The notes: generated from the letters alone by a model not told the origin. 64,000 bases of DNA from Bradyrhizobium sp. NP1 (GCF_030378205.1 NZ_CP127385.1:5992001-6056000); one strand, 5' to 3'; shown: positions 44,190 through 53,118, counted from the stretch's first letter. Translations and numbers: made by a program.

Positions 44190-44825
44190 ATGGGTGAGGC
44201 AAATCCCAGTGTCACGGTTATCGATGACGATCCCGAGTTTCGCGACTCGGTCGCGCGGCTGTTACGGACAGTCGGCTTACCTGCCCGACAATTTTCGTCT
44301 GTTCCCGATTTTCTCAAGGCCGATCCGCCGGACGGTCCCACTTGCCTGGTGCTCGACGTGAGAATGCCGGGGCGAAGCGGTCTTGAGCTTCAGCGCGACC
44401 TTGTCGCCGCAAACAGGCAAGTGCCGATCATCTTCATCACAGCGCACGCCGACGTGCCGATGACCGTGCAAGCGATGAAGGGCGGCGCGATAGAGTTCCT
44501 TACAAAGCCATTCCGTGATCAGGATCTGCTTGACGCCATCCAGGCCGGCCTCGCTCGCGATCGTGCCCGTCGAGAGAGTGATAGCGCGTTGGCCGCGCTC
44601 AAGGAGCGTTTCGACATGCTCAGCTCCCGCGAGCGTGAAGTCATGCTTGGTGTCGTGGCCGGTCGCCTGAACAAACAGATTGCCAACGATATCGGCATCT
44701 CCGAATCCACGGTGAAGGTGCATCGCGTGAACCTGATGCGGAAGATGAAGGCACGTTCGGTTCCCGAGCTCAGCCGGATGGCGGACCTTCTCAATATAAG
44801 ACCACAGCAGCCGCAGAACCCCTGA
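44190..44825 (+). CDS. FixJ/NarL-family response regulator
   Basis: Protein of 211 residues. The receiver domain has Asp56 (LVLDVRMPG), Thr84 (FITAHAD) and Lys106 (LTKPF). The C-terminal LuxR-type helix-turn-helix, LSSREREVMLGVVAGRLNKQ, IANDIGISESTVKVHRVNLM, completes a standard two-domain FixJ/StyR-type transcription factor. It probably receives phosphate from the large histidine kinase at 37263. Palindromic boxes at 44064 and 44962 flank the gene and are its likely targets, which would mean autoregulation at the first. Confidence 0.88.
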   Translation: MGEANPSVTVIDDDPEFRDSVARLLRTVGLPARQFSSVPDFLKADPPDGPTCLVLDVRMPGRSGLELQRDLVAANRQVPIIFITAHADVPMTVQAMKGGAIEFLTKPFRDQDLLDAIQAGLARDRARRESDSALAALKERFDMLSSREREVMLGVVAGRLNKQIANDIGISESTVKVHRVNLMRKMKARSVPELSRMADLLNIRPQQPQNP

Positions 44826-45179
44826 GCCGGAAAGGCATGTCTCAGCGTTTTCGTGCGATACGAGCAAATTGCGTCTACCGCATTTGCTGCGCCGCTGATC
44901 CCATCCCCTTAAGGGCCCATCCGGCTAACGGATTCTGGGCACGAGGATCACGCACTCGCTTCTAAGCGATCGCTTAGTACAGGCAGCCACAAGAGAACCC
45001 TACAGTACCTGCCGCGCAATCGACCGTAGCGCCCCAAACCGTCTAAATGCGCCTCACAAAGGCTCTTCTGGGAAAACCGGCTTTCCCCGGGCACGCGAGG
45101 TTACAATGCGCAGTTATCGGACGCTTGGCGCATCCGGAACCGGGAGCCTCCGTGTAGCCCGCCACGAGCACGCCGAGCG
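44826..45179. other. Intergenic stretch with a regulator box
   Basis: Contains no gene. It holds the second CTAAGC palindrome (44962-44977); the sequence after about 45100 changes to the very GC-rich style of the following redox block, suggesting a junction between DNA of different origin. Confidence 0.4.
44962..44977. promoter_or_regulatory. CTAAGCGATCGCTTAG perfect palindrome, copy 2
   Basis: A perfect 16-base palindrome with the same arms as the box at 44064. It lies 137 bases after the FixJ-type gene and about 200 bases before the LysR gene. Its original target gene may have been replaced by the inserted redox block. Confidence 0.55.
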
Positions 45180-46050
45180 ATGAACGATCGACTCTCAGCA
45201 CTCAGACTGTTTTCCCGCGCCGCGCGCGTCGGCAACTTCTCCAGCGCTGGCCGCGAGCTCGGCCTGTCGCAACCGTCTGCATCCCGGCTGATCGCCGCGC
45301 TTGAGGAGGAGGTCGGCGCGACGCTCTTCAGCCGCACCACGCGAGCGGTGACGCTGACCGAGGCCGGCGCGACGTACCTGATGCGCATAGAGGCGATCCT
45401 GGCGGCGCTCGACGAGGCCGATCACGAGGCGCGCGGAACGGGCGAGTTGCGCGGCTCGCTCCGCGTCGGCACGTCGTCAAGTTTCGTGCTCAGGGAAATC
45501 ATCCCGCGACTTCCCGCGTTTATGAACCAGCACCCGGCGCTGAAGATCGAGCTCGTGGCGAACGACCGCTACCAAGACCTCGTGACCGAGGGCATCGACG
45601 TGGCATTCCGGTTCGGCGCCCTGCCCGACTCGAGCGCGATGGCGCGCAAAATCATCCACCTGCCGAGGATACTCATGGCGTCCCCTGACTACCTACGGGA
45701 GCGCGGCACGCCCACGGTGCCGTCGGAGCTCGCGCAGCACTCGGTGATCATCGGTCCGGCGCATCCCTCGCCGACTTTTTCGTTCCGCAAGGACGGCCGC
45801 GTCGCCTCCGTGCGCGTTGACAGCCAGCTCGCGATCACCATCAACGAAGGAGCCACGGCAAGCGCCGTCGCCGGGTTGGGGATCGCCGCGTCGAGCGAAA
45901 ACAGCGCGCGGGCAGAGCTCGAGGCCGGCAAGCTCGTGCGGGTGCTGCCTGACTGGGATTTCGGCTCGATGGAAGTGAATGCGCTCTTCGTCAGCGGAAA
46001 GACGATAAAGCCGGCCGCACGGGCATTTGCCGACTTCCTTCTCAGGGAGC
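45180..46050 (+). CDS. LysR-family regulator, 3' end altered by a junction
   Basis: The N-terminal winged helix [40 protein letters not shown] is followed by a normal LysR effector domain ([49 protein letters not shown]). The expected LysR end is reached about 290 residues in. The reading frame then runs on to 46193 out of frame through a wrbA remnant, adding about 48 unrelated residues ([20 protein letters not shown]). So the true stop was lost at the junction; the protein may still work with an extra tail. Confidence 0.7.
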
Positions 46051-46053
46051 TCC

Positions 46054-46335
46054 GTGCTCGGCGGCGCCTTCGCGTCGTCGGCGACGCAGCACAGCCAGGA
46101 GACGACACTGTTCACCATCATCACCAACCTGCTCCACTTCGGCATGACGGTGGTCGGACTGAACTACGGGCTCGCCGGCCAGATGCAAGTTAACGAGATC
46201 ACCGGCGACGTACCTTACGGTGCGACGACGATCGCCGGGCTCGACGCGCAGCTGCAGCCGAGCGAGAACGAGCTTGCCGGCGCCCGGTACCAGAAGCGGG
46301 CCATCGCGGAGACCGCGGCGAAACTCCACGGCTGA
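46054..46335 (+). pseudogene. wrbA: WrbA-type NAD(P)H:quinone oxidoreductase, C-terminal remnant
   Basis: The frame gives [77 protein letters not shown]: the C-terminal 90 or so residues of WrbA, a flavodoxin-like quinone reductase of about 200 residues. The FMN-binding N-terminal part is missing and the sequence is fused to the end of the LysR gene. Not functional. Confidence 0.8.
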
Positions 46336-46438
46336 ACGACACGATCAGAATGCGGTAGGGGCGCTGGCCGCGTCGGCCGCGCAATCGAGCGGAACGGGTG
46401 CCGGCAGCGTGGAAGAGAAGGTGGAAGACCAGGACGAC

Positions 46439-46963
46439 ATGGAACAGGCCGAGCACGACCTGCTCGCCGACCTACGGCGAGCGCGCCGCTCGCTTCGGCT
46501 TCAGGGCATGGATCAGCCCCCGGCGGTCGCGCGCCTAACGCTGGGGCAACGGATAGCGGACGCGGTTGCCACCGTCATGGGATCGTGGAGCTTCATCATC
46601 GTCCAGAGCGCGATCCTGTTCGTCTGGATAACCGCCAACCTGATCGGCGCGATGAGAGGGTGGGACCCCTACCCGTTCATTCTTCTCAATCTCGCGCTTT
46701 CGTTCCAGGCGGCCTACGCTGCGCCGGTCATTATGATGAGCCAGAACCGGCAGCAGGACATCGATCGCAAGGCCGCGGAGAACGACTACCGGATCAACGT
46801 GAAGGCGGAGCTCGAGATAGAGTTGCTGCATGAGAAGATCGACCAACTGCGCGAGCGCGAAGTCCTGAAGCTAACGGAGGCCGTCAGGACGCTCACCGAG
46901 CTGCTGGAGCAATCGACGTCGGGTGCACGCGAGTCCGATGCGGAAGGCGGACGGCCGTCATAA
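46439..46963 (+). CDS. DUF1003 family membrane protein
   Basis: Protein of 174 residues starting MEQAEHDLLADLRRA at 46439 (AGGA before it); the longer upstream frame crosses the wrbA remnant. Two membrane segments typical of DUF1003: GSWSFIIVQSAILFVWITAN, then WDPYPFILLNLALSFQAAYA, APVIMMSQNRQQDIDRKAAE. A C-terminal coiled coil (LEIELLHEKIDQLREREVLK) faces the cytoplasm. Function unknown. Confidence 0.8.
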   Translation: MEQAEHDLLADLRRARRSLRLQGMDQPPAVARLTLGQRIADAVATVMGSWSFIIVQSAILFVWITANLIGAMRGWDPYPFILLNLALSFQAAYAAPVIMMSQNRQQDIDRKAAENDYRINVKAELEIELLHEKIDQLREREVLKLTEAVRTLTELLEQSTSGARESDAEGGRPS

Positions 46964-47027
46964 CGCGCGGCTATCGACTTCATGGCGTGACGTCATTTCC
47001 CATTCGCCGCGCGGAATTCCATGCTTC
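46954..47027 (+). repeat. 74-bp direct repeat, copy 1
   Basis: This unit (starting GCCGTCATAACGCGCGGCTA, containing the palindrome TGACGTCA, ending CCATGCTTC) recurs at 47763-47836 with a single mismatch. The copies lie on each side of the cupin gene, 809 bases apart. Confidence 0.8.
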
Positions 47028-47102
47028 ACGGTACGTTGTGAGCGGCAACCTTTCGCCGCCACTGCGAAGTCGAACAAAGGTCCAACAATCAGGAGGCTAC
47101 AA

Positions 47103-47516
47103 ATGTCAGTCCAGCAGCCGGTTCTCACGCCGCCCCACGGCGGCGAGACGGTCACCTCGAGCGGAGGCTCGAGCGTCGAGATGAAAGTGGAGAGCAGCCA
47201 GTCCGGAGGCGAATATGGCGCTGTCATGTGGACGGTGCGGGCCGGGGAGGAGCCGCCGCTGCATACCCACTCGCGCGAGGACGAGCTGCTCTACGTGGTA
47301 CAGGGGAAGCTAATCGCGCGGGTCGGCGATGCCCGTGTCGAGGTGGGGCCGGGCGCCTACGCGGCTCTCCCCCGCGGTGTGCCGCATACGATCGAGGTGG
47401 TCGGCGACCAGGCGACCCTGCTGCTCAGCTTCGTGCCGGGTGGGCTGGAGCGCTTCTTGGTCCCACGGAAAGGCGAGCAGCCCGATCCGGCCGCTTTCGG
47501 CCTGACGTTCCCCTAG
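47103..47516 (+). CDS. Cupin-domain protein
   Basis: Protein of 137 residues. AGGAGG precedes ATG 47103. The core TVRAGEEPPLHTHSREDELL, YVVQGKLIARVGD, then PRGVPHTIEV shows the two cupin motifs with metal ligands His, His, Glu and the later His. Substrate unknown; small single-domain cupins of this form often bind metal. It is bracketed by 74-bp direct repeats, which could have moved the gene as a cassette. Confidence 0.75.
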   Translation: MSVQQPVLTPPHGGETVTSSGGSSVEMKVESSQSGGEYGAVMWTVRAGEEPPLHTHSREDELLYVVQGKLIARVGDARVEVGPGAYAALPRGVPHTIEVVGDQATLLLSFVPGGLERFLVPRKGEQPDPAAFGLTFP

Positions 47517-47762
47517 CGGCGGGGTCCGCGGCGCGCGGCGTTCGTGACCGTGCGCCCGCGCGGGCCCGGGCGGCGGCCGCTCGCGACCGCGCCAGATGAT
47601 TGATTCCACGCGCCGGCCAGGTGCGCCTAACGGCCTCCCAGCTTCGGACCAACCGCGCTTCGCTGCGGCAGTGATGAGCTGCGCCAACGCGCCTTGTCGT
47701 CTGCAAGAATCCCGCTCTCGCCGAAGAGCGTACGCGGGGGCCGACAAGATCGGCCGCGCCGT

Positions 47763-47836
47763 GCCGTCATAACGCGCGGCTATCGACTTCATGGCGTGAC
47801 GTCATTTCCCATTCGCCGCGCGGGATTCCATGCTTC
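47763..47836 (+). repeat. 74-bp direct repeat, copy 2
   Basis: Same unit as 46954-47027 with one substitution (G for A in GCGG.ATTCC). After the repeat both copies continue ACGGTAC, then diverge. Confidence 0.8.
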
Positions 47837-47888
47837 GACGGTACCGTGCTCGTCCGGCGCACAACAGCTAAACGGGAGCTCTGCAGAT

Positions 47889-47960
47889 GCTGTCCAGGAC
47901 GATCGGCGTCGACGGCTTGAAGGTCTTCTGCCGCGAAGGGGGCACGCCTGGCCGAGGCAC
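47889..47960 (+). pseudogene. Alpha/beta hydrolase N-terminal fragment
   Basis: A short frame MLSRTIGVDGLKVFCREGGT followed by PG resembles the start of haloalkane-dehalogenase-like hydrolases (VDGLKVFYREAG). It loses similarity after about 24 codons. Probably what is left after a deletion between the repeat and the next gene. Confidence 0.35.
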
Positions 47961-48011
47961 CTCGACATCGAGATCGACTGCGTCGCCGCACTCTAGGAAC
48001 GGGATACGAAC

Positions 48012-48698
48012 ATGTTTTCAGTGATTTTCGAGGTCCTCCCCAATAGAGGGAACTGGGATGACTACTTCGACAACGCCAAGATGCTGCGCACCGAGCTGGA
48101 ACAGGTCGAGGGCTTCGTCGACAACATTCGCTACAGGAGCCTGACCCGCGAGCGCTGGATCCTTTCGCTTTCGAACTGGCGGGACGAGAAGTCGCTCGTC
48201 CGCTGGCGTACCCACAGGCGCCATCACGAGGTCCAGCAGAAGGGCCGCGACGAAATCCTCGCAGACTACCACCTGCGCGTCGGCCAGATCACTGCCGACA
48301 GTCAGGTGCCAACGGGGTACGCCCTCACGAAGCAAAGGCTCGACGAGACCGAAGTCGGGGAGGGAACAACGGTCACGCTGATCAACGCTACGCGCCCCGC
48401 GGAGTGGAAGCAGACCTACAACCCTTACGATTGCGCCGAGTGGCTCGGCCTGAACCCGTGGGCCGCCGACAGCACGTCCTGGGACATCTTCGACGCCGTA
48501 TTTACGCCCGGCGACCTGATTCTGATCATATCCTGGAAGGATGCCGCTGCAGCGCAGGCCTACGAGGACGCTTCCGCGCCGAATGACAAGGCAAGAGTCC
48601 GGAGAGTACGGATCGTACGCGACTACGGGAAATACGACCGTCGCGAGGCGCCTCAGTACTACGCAGACGCCAAGGGCGGCGATACGCTCCACGCCTGA
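48012..48698 (+). CDS. Double antibiotic-biosynthesis-monooxygenase (ABM) fold protein
   Basis: Protein of 228 residues with an N-terminal ABM domain: MFSVIFEVLPNRGNWDDYFD, LRTELEQVEGFVDNIRYRSL, ILSLSNWRDEKSLVRWRTHR. A second similar half lies in the C-terminal part (GDLILIISWKDAAAAQAYED). ABM-fold proteins are small ferredoxin-like dimeric oxygenases or heme-degrading enzymes. The exact reaction cannot be told. It stands upstream of the OsmC gene in a redox block. Confidence 0.7.
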   Translation: MFSVIFEVLPNRGNWDDYFDNAKMLRTELEQVEGFVDNIRYRSLTRERWILSLSNWRDEKSLVRWRTHRRHHEVQQKGRDEILADYHLRVGQITADSQVPTGYALTKQRLDETEVGEGTTVTLINATRPAEWKQTYNPYDCAEWLGLNPWAADSTSWDIFDAVFTPGDLILIISWKDAAAAQAYEDASAPNDKARVRRVRIVRDYGKYDRREAPQYYADAKGGDTLHA

Positions 48699-48865
48699 CA
48701 CCGCTCCACCGGGAAGGCCGGCCTGCTGCGCTAACGCGCTCATCGCCGTCAGAGAGCGTGAGACTGCCGATGCGCGCGGGAAGCTCCCGCGAGGATGCCG
48801 CGTAAACTGATCGACTGCCGCGACCCGCTCTGACGGCCGGCCCGTCAAAATGAAAGGAAAGCACG

Positions 48866-49363
48866 ATGACGAATTCGAACGACGATGGCGCTCCCCGCCC
48901 ACAGGCTGTGGTGGCCGGCGACCTTGACGGCGCTGGCACGCTCAACGGCCGTGCCGGCACATCAGTGTTCTCGATCGGTGGCCCCGACGGCAGGGGCGGC
49001 ACCGCGGCCGGGGCGAACCCCTACGAGTTGCTGAGCGCTTCGTTCGCCGCCTGCACGGCGATGACGATACGGCTGCATGCGCGAAGGCGGAAAATCCCGC
49101 TTTCCCACGTCGAGGTAGCTGTATCGTACCGCCATGGCGGGGATGGCGGCCGCGACTCCTTCGAGCGCTCCATCACGCTCGAAGGAAACCTTGTCGACGA
49201 CGAGCGCGCCCAACTCTTGCAGGCCGCGAACATGTGTCCCGTCGGGCGGACGCTCGGCCTCAGCGCCGACATCCGCACCAACGACAACGTCAACGTCGGG
49301 CGGACGGCAAGCTATGACGACGACGTGAGCGAACTTCCGATCCCGAACATCTACCCCGACTAG
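48866..49363 (+). CDS. OsmC-family peroxidase
   Basis: Protein of 165 residues with the two OsmC Cys residues: Cys63 in LSASFAACTAMTIRLHARRR and Cys124 in ANMCPVGRTL. OsmC/Ohr proteins reduce organic hydroperoxides with this Cys pair in the cytoplasm. AAGGAAAG precedes the ATG. Together with the peroxiredoxin gene and LysR regulators nearby it forms an oxidative-stress block. A DUF488 remnant overlaps its stop on the other strand. Confidence 0.85.
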   Translation: MTNSNDDGAPRPQAVVAGDLDGAGTLNGRAGTSVFSIGGPDGRGGTAAGANPYELLSASFAACTAMTIRLHARRRKIPLSHVEVAVSYRHGGDGGRDSFERSITLEGNLVDDERAQLLQAANMCPVGRTLGLSADIRTNDNVNVGRTASYDDDVSELPIPNIYPD

Positions 49364-49476
49364 TTTGCCGCGAGGTAGTGCACGAGCGCCACGGCGTTGT
49401 TGTGCTCGATGTCGTGCGCGCCGAAGAGCAGCGTCACTTTGCCCGCCGATACAAGATCCGTCAGGTGATCGACGCG
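49360..49476 (-). pseudogene. DUF488 family C-terminal remnant
   Basis: Minus-strand frame RVDHLTDLVSAGKVTLLFGA, HDIEHNNAVALVHYLAAN then TAG is the C-terminus of DUF488 proteins (TLLYAA.D.EHNNAV.L). The rest of the gene (about 75 residues) is absent. Its stop overlaps the OsmC stop at CTAG. Confidence 0.7.
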
Positions 49477-49627
49477 GCGTGATTGCCGCGCGGCCGCTTA
49501 GCGCCTCACTCGCGGGCGATCATTCATGCATGACAAGAATAACTCAAACTCGCGCGGCAAGACTACCGAAGCCGCACTGGATAAGCGATTATGCCAAGGG
49601 CACACCAGGCCGCGCGACGAGACGAAA

Positions 49628-50281
49628 ATGTTACTCCAAGACAAACTGGACGCCCTGAAAGCCGAGTGTCTCGCCAAGACCCCGCCGAAAGTGACGCTGG
49701 TTCGACAACGTGCGGTGGAAGGGCTTGCCGCATCTGGATTGGCCGAGCGGGCCATGCACGCCGGGGAGCAAGCCCCCGCTTTCCAGCTGCGTGACGGCTA
49801 CGGCAGGGCGTTCTCGTCGCGCGAGGCGTTGCACCGGGGCCCAATCGTCCTCGTGTTCTACAGGGGCAGATGGTGCCCCTACTGCAACATCGACCTCCGC
49901 GCGATCGAGGCCGCCTCGCACGACATACGCAGCCTCGGCGCTTCGCTGGTCGGCGTCTCGCAGCAGACGCCTGACAACAGCCTGGAGATGCAAAGACGCA
50001 ACGCGCTTTCGTTCGCGAGCCTGGTCGACGCGGGAGGCAAGGTCGCGCACGCTTTCGGCCTGCGCTGGAAGGTCTCCGACGAACTGCGTGCCGTCGAGGA
50101 GGGCTGCGGCATGAATCTCGCGACCTTCAACGGCGATCCGAGCTGGACGTTGACCATGCCGGCCCGGTACGTCGTGGCGCCCGGCGGGATGATCGAGTAC
50201 GCCGACATCAGCGTCGACTACACGCGGCGCGGCGACCCGTCCGAACTGATCCCGGTCCTCGCCCACCTCGCCGCGCACTAA
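49628..50281 (+). CDS. AhpC/TSA-type peroxiredoxin
   Basis: Protein of 217 residues. ATG 49628 (MLLQDKLDALKAE) is preferred over upstream starts as it fits family N-termini. The thioredoxin-like core has APAFQLRDGYGR, VLVFYRGRWCPYCNIDLRAI with the likely peroxidatic Cys83 and a second Cys86. Such proteins reduce peroxides using thioredoxin. Convergent with the LysR gene at 50278 (overlap of 4 bases), a probable regulator pair. Confidence 0.8.
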   Translation: MLLQDKLDALKAECLAKTPPKVTLVRQRAVEGLAASGLAERAMHAGEQAPAFQLRDGYGRAFSSREALHRGPIVLVFYRGRWCPYCNIDLRAIEAASHDIRSLGASLVGVSQQTPDNSLEMQRRNALSFASLVDAGGKVAHAFGLRWKVSDELRAVEEGCGMNLATFNGDPSWTLTMPARYVVAPGGMIEYADISVDYTRRGDPSELIPVLAHLAAH

Positions 50282-51219
50282 CCCGCGGGCGCGCTAGCCA
50301 CGTCCGGGAGCGTTGCGTCCGACATTCCCCGGTGGGGGGCTTCGACCGACCAGTCACGAAGCCGCGCGACCTTGACGAAAGCGTCGAGCGCCGGCGAGTA
50401 GCGGCGCCCCTGCACAGTCAGCAGCCGCACCTTCCGCGAAATCGGATCGCCTTCGAGCGGAATGGTCTTGAGCGTCGGGAGGCGCGGCATGTGCTCGGGC
50501 GCGAGTATCACGCCGAAGCCAGCCGCGGCCATGTGCTGCAGGTGCAAGTCGTGACCGCTGCAGTGGCCGAGCTGGAGCGGTTCCTCGGGAAAACACGACC
50601 TCTGTATCTTCAGCGCGACGTCGCATCCGGTGCGCTCCAGCAAGACGGTCTCGCGGAGGTCGTCGATGCCGATCGAGGGACGGTTTGCGAGCTGGTGTGT
50701 CGACGCGAGAACCGCGACGTAGCGCTCCTCGAACAGCGACCAGTCGTCGATACGGGCGGGCATGTCCTGCACGTCCTTCCCAACCACTGCGGCGTTGATC
50801 TCCCCCTCAAGCAAGAGCTCGACGAGCTTCTCCGCTGCGCCCTCGCGCAGCTCGACGCGAAGTCCAGGGACGCACTTTGCGATCTCCGCGATCGGATCGA
50901 GGATGAGCGACGCCGAGATGGAGGGGGCGAGGCCGATCTTCAGTGGCGCGACCTCCTTGCGTCGGAACTCCCGGGCTCTGCGACGCACCGTCTCTGCCGA
51001 GGCCAGCGTGCGCTCCAGCATCGGAAGGACTTCCTTGCCAAGGTCGGTGAGCTGCGTCAGCTGGCGCTCGCGGTAGATCAACTCGCCGCCGAGCTCCTGC
51101 TCGAGCTTCTGCACCCCCTTGGTCAGGGCGGGCTGCGTGACATTGCACTGCTCGGCTGCGCGGGTGAAGTTGAGTGTGGACGCGACCGCGAGGAAGTAGC
51201 GAACTTGATGAAGCTCCAT
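50278..51219 (-). CDS. LysR-family regulator (OxyR/CysB-like architecture)
   Basis: Protein of 313 residues. ATG 51219 gives the standard LysR start MELHQVRYFLAVASTLNFTR, AAEQCNVTQPALTKGVQKLE. The effector half follows (LKIGLAPSISASLILDPIAE, GFGVILAPEHMPRL). Convergent with the peroxiredoxin gene. Cys residues at KIQRSCFPEE and LGHCSGHD are present but not clearly in OxyR positions, so redox sensing is only a possibility. Confidence 0.8.
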   Translation of the reverse strand: MELHQVRYFLAVASTLNFTRAAEQCNVTQPALTKGVQKLEQELGGELIYRERQLTQLTDLGKEVLPMLERTLASAETVRRRAREFRRKEVAPLKIGLAPSISASLILDPIAEIAKCVPGLRVELREGAAEKLVELLLEGEINAAVVGKDVQDMPARIDDWSLFEERYVAVLASTHQLANRPSIGIDDLRETVLLERTGCDVALKIQRSCFPEEPLQLGHCSGHDLHLQHMAAAGFGVILAPEHMPRLPTLKTIPLEGDPISRKVRLLTVQGRRYSPALDAFVKVARLRDWSVEAPHRGMSDATLPDVASAPAG

Positions 51220-51996
51220 AGGCTGTTCTCCAATTAGTTGCTGCTGTCTATGCAGGGCTCGTCTCCGGGACGATGCCATCTCACGCAGGCAGCCTGCGCA
51301 GCTGGGTGAAGGGCCCTTTTCCGCACTCCAACCTGATCTGGGATTTTGACGGGTTGGTCGTCGTTGCCTTCAACTGAATACGCTGAACAACTACTCAGTT
51401 GCGGCTGACCGAGTAGTGGTTGCAGCCGAATTAGATAAATTCAGCCGCAACATGAATAATCCGGCTGAGTGTCTCAAAGACCGGCGAAACTCTTTGAATT
51501 CACGCGAACGCATGCCGACGCGCGTCAACAGAAGGTCCCGGGCCTCGATCGCACAGCCGGTTTCGTGACGGACCGATCACGACGCGCGGGTGTCGGACGG
51601 GCAGGTCGTGCTGTCACCGCGCGTGCCGCGTGACCACCGCGGACTGCTCGGTCTGCGTCGCAACGCCTACTCTCAGCGCAAGCGGAGTTACTCCACCCTC
51701 CAACGCGGCAGCGATTCGTCGTCGACGCGTTCGAGCCACACAAACTCAAGCTTCTCTCAGGCGCCGGCGGGGATGTCGTCGTAGTCGCGGCGGTTGCGCG
51801 GGCAGCATGACGCGTCAAGCCCGCGGCCACAACGACCTCCGGTGTCGAGGCGACCGATCCGCATGGCATCGTTTCGATAGCCGGAGGTGATTGGACGGTC
51901 GATCACCCGGCGCCTATCTGCAAGTCCGAAAGCGGGACGGGATGGCCGAGTTTCACGCGACCCCTCGAGGCCGCGAACAAATCCTGGAGAGAGAAC
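51220..51996. other. Gene-poor stretch with a possible remnant
   Basis: No intact gene. On the minus strand 51688-51790 reads RDYDDIPAGA, stop, EKLEFVWLERVDDESLPRWR in one frame, which looks like a small degraded gene I cannot name. The rest has no supported frame. The change from GC-rich to ordinary composition here marks the right end of the redox block. Confidence 0.35.
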
Positions 51997-52344
51997 ATGA
52001 AAACGCTTTTGACTTCTGGCGCCGCGGCGATCGCCTGCGCAGCATTTTTTGGCAGTACAGCACCGACCACGGCGGGCCCACACGAGTATTGCCGCCGTGA
52101 CATCACGGAATACGGCGCTCTGAGCTGCAGCTTGGACACCTTGGCGCAGTGCCAGGCTACGGCGTCGGGACGCGGCGGTGATTGTCTTCGCGATCCGTCT
52201 CTCGATGCCGGAGCCAGCGCGTATGCTTACGCGCCGAACGTCCGCGGGACCTACGCCTACGCCGATTGCACGCAAGCATCACCAGAAATAACGCACGCCT
52301 GTGAGGCTGGCGTGATGTCCCGATCAAAGCGTCCCGTGGAGTGA
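51997..52344 (+). CDS. DUF3551 family secreted protein
   Basis: Exported protein of 115 residues. Leader MKTLLTSGAAAIACAAFFGS, cleavage near TAG-P. The mature part EYCRRDITEYGALSCSLDTL, AQCQATASGRGGDCLRD contains the ordered Cys residues of DUF3551 proteins, which are very common in Bradyrhizobium. Family function unknown. GGAGAG precedes the ATG. Confidence 0.75.
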   Translation: MKTLLTSGAAAIACAAFFGSTAPTTAGPHEYCRRDITEYGALSCSLDTLAQCQATASGRGGDCLRDPSLDAGASAYAYAPNVRGTYAYADCTQASPEITHACEAGVMSRSKRPVE

Positions 52345-52447
52345 CAGCGTGAGCAAACGCGCCGACCGCGCGCTCGCAGTCGTCTACTAAGAACCACGCG
52401 AAAGCACTCTCGTATCTCAACCCATCCCTTCACCCATAGGAGTCCCC

Positions 52448-53083
52448 GTGTCCGACGGAATCACCATGACCAACGACGTCATCGATTGCATCCTGAGCCG
52501 CAGCGCCACCAAGTACTTCGACCCTGCTGCCACCTTGAGCGACGACCAAATCCGCGAGCTGGTGCGAATCGGCACCACCGCACCGACGTCCTTCCACTTA
52601 CAGAACTGGCGCTTCATCGCCGTACGCACGCCTGAAGCCAAGGCTCGGTTGCGTCCGATTGCTTGGGATCAGCCCGCGATCACCGAAGCAGCCGTTACCT
52701 TCGTCGTCTGCGGCCAGTTGGCCGATTCCAGCGTAGTCCCCGAGCGTCTGGCACCGCTGGTGGAAGCGGGCATCATGCCAGCAAAGATGGTGCCGGAATG
52801 GGAAATCCCTGCACGCGATCTGTACATGGATTACCCGCAGCGTCAGCGCGACGAGGCAGTACGCACCGGCACGTTCGGCGCGGCGGCGATGATCTATGCG
52901 GCCCGCTCGCTGGGCCTGGGTTCGACGCCGATGATCGGTTTCGATGCCGAAGCGGTGCATCGCGAGTTCGGACTGGCCGAGGACGAAGTGCCAGTCATGC
53001 TGTTGTCCGTGGGGCCGGAGCGTCCGGGAAACTGGGCGCAGAAGCCGCGCCGTCCGATCGCCGATGTGCTGGATCTCGTATGA
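52448..53083 (+). CDS. Nitroreductase-family flavoprotein
   Basis: Protein of 211 residues starting at GTG 52448 after AGGAG; ATG 52466 is the alternative. The nitroreductase fold is shown by ILSRSATKYFDPAATLSDDQ, LVRIGTTAPTSFHLQNWRFI, and near the end AAAMIYAARSLGLGSTPMIG, FDAEAVHREFG. FMN-dependent dimeric enzymes of this family reduce nitro groups or quinones with NAD(P)H. It is followed 35 bases later by an AhpD-like gene on the same strand, probably one operon. Confidence 0.8.
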   Translation: MSDGITMTNDVIDCILSRSATKYFDPAATLSDDQIRELVRIGTTAPTSFHLQNWRFIAVRTPEAKARLRPIAWDQPAITEAAVTFVVCGQLADSSVVPERLAPLVEAGIMPAKMVPEWEIPARDLYMDYPQRQRDEAVRTGTFGAAAMIYAARSLGLGSTPMIGFDAEAVHREFGLAEDEVPVMLLSVGPERPGNWAQKPRRPIADVLDLV

Positions 53084-53118
53084 GTATTAGTAAAGCCCGT
53101 AACTTGCGGAAGACTACG

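Noticed and set aside
52663..53118. N-terminal extension of the AhpD-like protein
   Set aside because: It overlaps the nitroreductase gene in another frame and has shadow-like composition; the family start is at 53119.
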